DNA of 64,000 bases from Paenibacillaceae bacterium. Lineage in GTDB: Bacteria; Bacillota; Bacilli; Paenibacillales; Paenibacillaceae. The notes under the pieces are model-generated. The model ran no database searches, had not been told where the DNA came from, and saw nothing but the letters and a program-made list of their open reading frames with translations. This document shows positions 60,452 to 64,000 of this stretch, in pieces (positions within the stretch are counted from its first letter, which is position 1; every line of letters begins with the position of its first letter). The stretch covers positions 1-64,000 of the forward strand of contig CAAFUF010000006.1 of assembly GCA_900766135.1 (NCBI GenBank), in the 5' to 3' direction. Made by a program: the position numbers and the translations under genes.

Positions 60452-60613
60452 GGTAACTTCCTCCTGTTATCGCCATTAAAAATGATATGCATTCCTTGAA
60501 TCCCCCCCGACACTTTTCCTCCGAACAAATTCACACAATAACTTGACCGCTGCAGGCCTAGCCTACTGTGAGTCTTCATTATATGCTGGCATCAATTGTT
60601 CTATCAATAAAGA

Positions 60614-60662
60614 AAAACGGATTTATAAAGTCACTATAATGTGATCTTTATAAATCCGTTTT
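60614..60662. terminator. Terminator left behind by the disrupted tRNA-Leu gene
   Basis: AAAACGGATTTATAAAG pairs perfectly with CTTTATAAATCCGTTTT, with an inner TCAC/GTGA stem and TATAAT-type loop. On the minus strand it follows the 3' end of the tRNA-Leu fragment by eight bases and ends in TTTTTC, just where a tRNA terminator belongs. It can work in both directions and also insulates the yesM promoter. Confidence 0.85.
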
Positions 60663-60669
60663 GATTGAA

Positions 60670-60717
60670 TGCCGGTGAAGGGACTCGAACCCCCACGGTT
60701 TCCCTCACGATTTTGAG
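60670..60717 (-). pseudogene. 3' fragment of tRNA-Leu(CAA), putative att site
   Basis: On the minus strand, CTCAAAATCG is the 3' part of an anticodon loop with anticodon CAA, followed by a variable arm (GAGGGAAACCGTG), the T-arm GGGGG-TTCGAGT-CCCTT, and the acceptor CACCGGC plus A. The 5' half (acceptor GCCGGTG, D-arm, 5' anticodon stem) is missing. Tyrosine recombinases commonly integrate at this place, leaving a 3' copy at one end and a full tRNA at the other. The full tRNA-Leu should lie beyond the right edge. Confidence 0.8.
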
Positions 60718-60900
60718 ATTGGCGCTATGGAAGGAGGGAACCACTCATTCGCCAATCGCCGAGATTCCGCATAGGACAAGGGAAGTCGGACATGGATTAT
60801 TTTCCCACCGACCCAAAACGTCCCTTGTTTTCCGACAGGGTTGTATGCGCTCGCTAAACCCACAGATTGACGCGGCTCAAGGCCGTCAGGCGCGCCAATC
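60717..60900. promoter_or_regulatory. Three copies of an 8-bp motif beside the att site
   Basis: CGCCAATC occurs at 60750-60757 and 60893-60900 and as its reverse complement at 60717-60724, which touches the tRNA fragment. In the same stretch ACAAGGGA (60776-60783) pairs with TCCCTTGT (60821-60828), and GTCGGA (60785-60790) with TCCGAC (60831-60836). The layout suggests recombinase arm- or core-binding sites and possible control of the int promoter. No other gene lies between 60452 and 60947. Confidence 0.5.
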
Positions 60901-60947
60901 TTTTCACCGCACCAAACTCCCAATCCAAATTCTGGGAGTGATATGCA

Positions 60948-61931
60948 ATGTTGCAAGGAAAAAATTTTGATGAAACTATTGTAGCGTACGACGCAGTTTC
61001 GGCAAAAAACCAATACGCCGAAGCCGTCCGGCTGTTCTTGATGGACTGCCAGTTTCGCAATCTCTCCAAGTTTACCATAGACGGTTACCACGTCTATCTC
61101 AAATCGTTGCAACGCGATCTTGAAGATTGGTGCCTTTCCCTGGATACTCTGACCCCTAAAGACCTCTCCGTCCGCATGATTAACAAAATGCTCGAACAGC
61201 AATATAAGCCCAATACGATCAACGGAAAGATTCGCACGCTTCAGCAGTTTTTCAAATTTTTATTCGAGGATGGATTACTGACGACTAACATTGCCGAAGG
61301 GTTAAAGCCCCTCAAGAACAAACGGCAAGTCGTTCATATTTTTTCCGAAGAGCAAGTCAAACGAATTCTAGCCTCCCCCGATCAAACTACATTTACCGGA
61401 TTACGGGACTATGCCATTATGCTTCTTTTCCTTGAAACCGGCATACGCGTCATCGAAATGAGCCGTTTGAAAATCTCAGATGTGAATTTTGAGGAAAATA
61501 CGGTGCACATTCAAATGGGGAAAGGACGTAAATTCCGATTGGTGCCATTTCAGGCCACATGTGCGGAGATCCTCAAACGATATATTGTGGAACGGGGAGA
61601 TCAGCCCTTCGACGACATCTGGATTACAGTATTCAATATGCCCATGGCGAGAAATTCCTTCATTAAAATGGTGAAGGAGTATTTTCATCGAGCCGGCATT
61701 ACTGGCGTGGAAGGAGCCTGCCATGTGTTTAGACACACGATGGCGAAATTGTTTTTGATGAATGGCGGGGACATTTTTACTTTGCAATACCTCCTCGGCC
61801 ACGCCAACCTCGAAATGACTCGATACTACGTCGAGTTGTTCAGCACCGATATTCATAAACAGCACGAAAAGTACAGCCCGATTGAGAACCTCGCGGACGA
61901 AGGCAACTTCAATGAAAGCGAGGTGCAGTAA
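60948..61931 (+). CDS. Tyrosine recombinase, first of a tandem pair
   Basis: 327-residue site-specific recombinase of XerC/D-like phage integrase type. An N-terminal SAM-like DNA-binding domain (residues 20-115; NTINGKIRTLQQFFKFLFED) precedes the catalytic domain. All catalytic residues are present: Arg167 in ETGIRVIEM, Lys192 in GKGRK, His259 and Arg262 in HVFRHT, His285 in LLGHAN, and tyrosine 293/294 in TRYYVEL. GGGAG lies nine bases before the ATG. It reads away from the tRNA fragment and is followed two bases later by a paralogue. Confidence 0.93.
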   Translation: MLQGKNFDETIVAYDAVSAKNQYAEAVRLFLMDCQFRNLSKFTIDGYHVYLKSLQRDLEDWCLSLDTLTPKDLSVRMINKMLEQQYKPNTINGKIRTLQQFFKFLFEDGLLTTNIAEGLKPLKNKRQVVHIFSEEQVKRILASPDQTTFTGLRDYAIMLLFLETGIRVIEMSRLKISDVNFEENTVHIQMGKGRKFRLVPFQATCAEILKRYIVERGDQPFDDIWITVFNMPMARNSFIKMVKEYFHRAGITGVEGACHVFRHTMAKLFLMNGGDIFTLQYLLGHANLEMTRYYVELFSTDIHKQHEKYSPIENLADEGNFNESEVQ

Positions 61932-61933
61932 AC

Positions 61934-62929
61934 ATGGAGATGCCAGTAAAACGTCGTAAAAATACACTTACCTCCACTGCTACTCAAGTAGTTGCCCCAA
62001 CATCGGCAGCTACACCGAGCAAACCGCAAATCGGTTTTCCCAAACTGCTGCAATCATTTGTGTTTGAATGCCGGGCCAAAAATTTATCCGATCGAACTAT
62101 CGAGTTTTATGAAGAAAATATGATCATGATGCAGAAGACTTTCGAAGAACAAAACCAGGACTTTGACGTCCTCACCATGACCAACCGGGACATCAAGCAT
62201 CATTATATCGGATATATGCTTGGCAAAGGACTGGCCAGCAACACGGTAAACGGACGCATCAAAACCTGCAAAGCGTTTTTCAAGTTTTTGCATGCAGAAG
62301 GCTATATCAAGCATAAACTGGCAGACGAACTAAGGCTGGTCAAGGCGGAAAAGAAAATGATCCAAACCTTTACCAAAGAGCAGTTGCTTGCCCTGCTCAA
62401 CCAACCCAATCGCCAAACCTTTACGGGATTTCGGGATTATACGATCATGATGGTTATGCTGGAAACGGGGATGCGGATCGGAGAATTGCTGAACTTGAAG
62501 GTCGGCGATCTTTTCTTAAAAGAAATGGAGATCCGAATTGTTCGGGGCAAGGGCGGAAAAGCGCGACGCGTTCCGATTCAAAAAACGTGCGTGAAAGTGT
62601 TGAAACAATACTTGGCCGAACGCGGTGACGTAGAGACGGACTGGCTCTTCGTGAATGTAGAGGGTACGGCCCTTCATACTCGAACCATACAGGAAAACAT
62701 TCAGGAGTATGGGAAGTTAGCCGGCATATCGGGCGTACGGGTATCGCCTCATACATTCAGACATACGATGGCGAAGTTCTATATTCTGAACGGCGGCGAT
62801 GTTTTTACCCTCCAGCAAATTTTAGGCCACAGCACACTGGACATGGTCCGATACTATGTAGAGCTGTTTAGCAAGGATATCCGGGAGCAGCATCAGAAAT
62901 ATAGTCCGGTGGAGAATATGAGGAGATAA
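61934..62929 (+). CDS. Tyrosine recombinase, second of a tandem pair
   Basis: 331 residues, clearly paralogous to the preceding gene over its length, with shared NTVNGRIKTCKAFFKFLHAE and a similar end (QKYSPVENM against EKYSPIENL). Catalytic residues are Arg181 (GMRIGEL), Lys206 (GKGGK), His273 and Arg276 (PHTFRHT), His299 (LGHST) and tyrosine 307/308 (VRYYVEL). An additional Ser/Thr/Ala-rich N-terminal tail of about 30 residues distinguishes it. GAGGTG upstream lies inside the end of the first gene, so they are coupled. A terminator follows. Confidence 0.93.
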   Translation: MEMPVKRRKNTLTSTATQVVAPTSAATPSKPQIGFPKLLQSFVFECRAKNLSDRTIEFYEENMIMMQKTFEEQNQDFDVLTMTNRDIKHHYIGYMLGKGLASNTVNGRIKTCKAFFKFLHAEGYIKHKLADELRLVKAEKKMIQTFTKEQLLALLNQPNRQTFTGFRDYTIMMVMLETGMRIGELLNLKVGDLFLKEMEIRIVRGKGGKARRVPIQKTCVKVLKQYLAERGDVETDWLFVNVEGTALHTRTIQENIQEYGKLAGISGVRVSPHTFRHTMAKFYILNGGDVFTLQQILGHSTLDMVRYYVELFSKDIREQHQKYSPVENMRR

Positions 62930-62941
62930 AAGATACGAATG

Positions 62942-62972
62942 GAGGATACCAACAGTAGGTATCCTCTTTTTA
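62942..62972 (+). terminator. Terminator of the recombinase pair
   Basis: GAGGATACC and GGTATCCTC form a nine-base stem with a seven-base loop, then TTTTTATT on the plus strand. It shows that the two recombinases form a closed transcription unit. Confidence 0.85.
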
Positions 62973-63053
62973 TTAGTTGTTACTACGTAAAAAATATCCT
63001 GTTAGATGGAATTTTTGAATTAATAGAGTGTACTTTGCCTCACACTTTGCTAA

Positions 63054-63323
63054 TCAAAAAGTTTTAAGCTTATAAAGACTTTGATTTACCGCATTAACCC
63101 AGTGTTCCTTTTCCTGCACTTGTCCGGATGCCACTTTCACATAAGCTACAAGTTCAGCAAAAATATTATTCTTAGGCGCCTCAATATTTAATGTACTATG
63201 CATGAACTCTAAGCGATTTATAATTGGTTTTGCTATTTCTTTATTGCTGGCAGCTATAGCCTTATCCACAAGCATCTCAATTTCCGAAATTTCTTCGCTT
63301 GTGAACTCCCTTTTGCTTTCCAT
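63054..63323 (-). CDS. Small hypothetical protein of the island, 89 residues
   Basis: AAGGGGA lies about nine bases before the ATG. The protein starts MESKREFTSEEISEIEMLVD and is mostly predicted alpha-helical and charged (KAIAASNKEIAKPIINRLEF, VQEKEHWVNAVNQSLYKLK), with no membrane span, cysteine or known motif. Base composition is much more AT-rich than the genes left of the tRNA fragment, in keeping with acquired DNA. It faces the recombinases. Its function is not known; a small helical protein beside a possible defence gene could be an antitoxin or accessory factor, which is speculation. Confidence 0.7.
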   Translation of the reverse strand: MESKREFTSEEISEIEMLVDKAIAASNKEIAKPIINRLEFMHSTLNIEAPKNNIFAELVAYVKVASGQVQEKEHWVNAVNQSLYKLKTF

Positions 63324-63424
63324 TTACATTCCCCTTCGACCTTTTATATTTACTCTCATACTGACTATACTTGTCGGTTCTAAATAATTCTTATGCTACT
63401 TCTTTAATTACTTTGAGAAGTTTA

Positions 63425-64000
63425 TCAGCCACTGCTAGCTCCCAACGGTCGAGGGGAGTATCCAGCCAGTATAGACTCTTTAGTTAATATATCATTCTCA
63501 TTTATCCAAATCGAATAGTACTGTGAACTCGGATCAATGGGATTTCTTTCAATGTGTTCTTGAAAGTTGACGTAATAGAATGTATTATTTACAACAGAAA
63601 AAACAACAACTAATAAAGAATCGATAGAATCCATCCAATTTTTCGCTTGTTTCATTGTAATACGCAAGCTTTTTCGTCTATTTTGAAAAACCAAATTATC
63701 TACTATACGATGATAGCAAAAAACTCGATTTATCCCTTCTACAAACATATAGTCAATATCAAAGTCATGGTATACCTTTTCAAAATTACATACCTTTTGC
63801 AATTCAGCTTCAAATATTTGTTCATTAATGTTATCAGGGGAACAAGACTCTTCAATATTAGAATAGTATGGTCCAACTGTCTCTTCTTCAAATGATATTA
63901 ACATAGATTCAAGTTTTTCTTTCAATCCTTCAGTTAATAAATCTGGATTTTCTGCAGCTTCAATTTGAGAAATCACATTCCTTAACGCATTGGTTCTTTG
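63425..64000 (-). CDS. Partial protein, C-terminal part, possibly DUF4365-like
   Basis: The frame stays open to the right edge of the window, so the N-terminus is missing. About 190 residues are seen. The part RRKSLRITMKQAKNWMDSID followed by SLLVVVFSVVNNTFYYVNFQ reminds me of DUF4365 proteins, a PD-(D/E)XK nuclease-like family where a positive helix, a conserved tryptophan and a VLLVxxD-like strand end the domain. The catalytic part would lie upstream or is not recognisable. DUF4365 proteins occur in defence and mobile loci. The assignment is weak; the AT-rich composition supports foreign origin. Confidence 0.45.
   Translation of the reverse strand, partial: QRTNALRNVISQIEAAENPDLLTEGLKEKLESMLISFEEETVGPYYSNIEESCSPDNINEQIFEAELQKVCNFEKVYHDFDIDYMFVEGINRVFCYHRIVDNLVFQNRRKSLRITMKQAKNWMDSIDSLLVVVFSVVNNTFYYVNFQEHIERNPIDPSSQYYSIWINENDILTKESILAGYSPRPLGASSG

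Noticed and set aside
60665..60970. Open frame reading across the tRNA-Leu fragment
   Set aside because: The first part is the antisense of the tRNA sequence, a well-known false gene type; no start signal is present.
1..64000. CRISPR arrays, rRNA genes, transposase genes or a prophage structural cluster
   Set aside because: No regularly spaced direct repeats, no rRNA-like stretches and no transposase or phage structural motifs were seen; the tandem recombinases are the only mobility genes.

Overview
The window looks like chromosome from a spore-forming Firmicute of the Paenibacillaceae, most likely Paenibacillus or a close relative. The reasons are Gram-positive style ribosome-binding sites (AGGAGG-like, many TTG and GTG starts), sporulation genes (spoVB, bofC, a SpoIID/LytB protein), CymR, a T-box, cre-like sites, unfused secD and secF, and moderately high GC. 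The gene order from cymR to bofC follows the Bacillus subtilis yrvN-aspS-hisS-relA-apt-recJ-secDF-spoVB-yajC-tgt-queA-ruvBA-bofC segment. No database search was possible, so family names rest on sequence recognition.

Layout. 1-660 has no convincing gene but contains nested inverted repeats. 660-5892 (minus) is a mannitol PTS operon (mtlA, mtlR, mtlF, mtlD) with a cre-like site upstream. 6134-8125 (minus) holds a zinc-ribbon protein, a PRC-barrel protein and an IscS-type cysteine desulfurase. 8328-10222 is a self-regulated TetR/MFS efflux pair with two matching operators. 10358-12150 is cymR and the divergent mnmA, so the tRNA 2-thiolation sulfur donor and its partner enzyme lie close together. 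12244-15366 has rarA, then a small accessory patch (micro-ORFs, a CD3324-type HTH protein and a strange Ala/Lys/Arg-rich HNH protein). 15720-19458 has helD, a YdeI-type protein and tcdA. 19498-22960 is hisS-aspS under a T-box whose specifier reads GAC (Asp). 23228-24700 has two unknown small proteins, a GNAT fragment and dtd. 24720-34830 is relA, uraA (inserted on the opposite strand), apt, recJ, a divergent cation-efflux-like protein, secF and secD. 34952-47123 is comN, spoVB, yrbG and yrzE homologues, a PAP2 protein, yajC, tgt, queA, spoIID-like, ruvBAC and bofC.

47266-60451 is accessory: tRNA-Pro, guanine deaminase, then a carbohydrate module on the minus strand. This has a YesM/YesN two-component system, a lipoprotein binding protein, two permeases, a GH38 alpha-mannosidase, a Gfo/Idh/MocA oxidoreductase and a sugar isomerase-like protein. 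No ATPase is encoded, as is usual for this importer class, which shares MsmX-type ATPases. The module probably senses, imports and breaks down an alpha-mannoside.

60670-64000 appears to be the start of a genomic island. A 48-nt 3' piece of a tRNA-Leu(CAA) gene, still followed by its terminator, sits beside three copies of an 8-bp motif and two tandem, paralogous tyrosine recombinases with complete catalytic residues. Beyond them the DNA becomes AT-rich and codes for unknown proteins, the last one cut by the window edge. This is the most promising place for an undescribed system, but most of its cargo lies outside the window.
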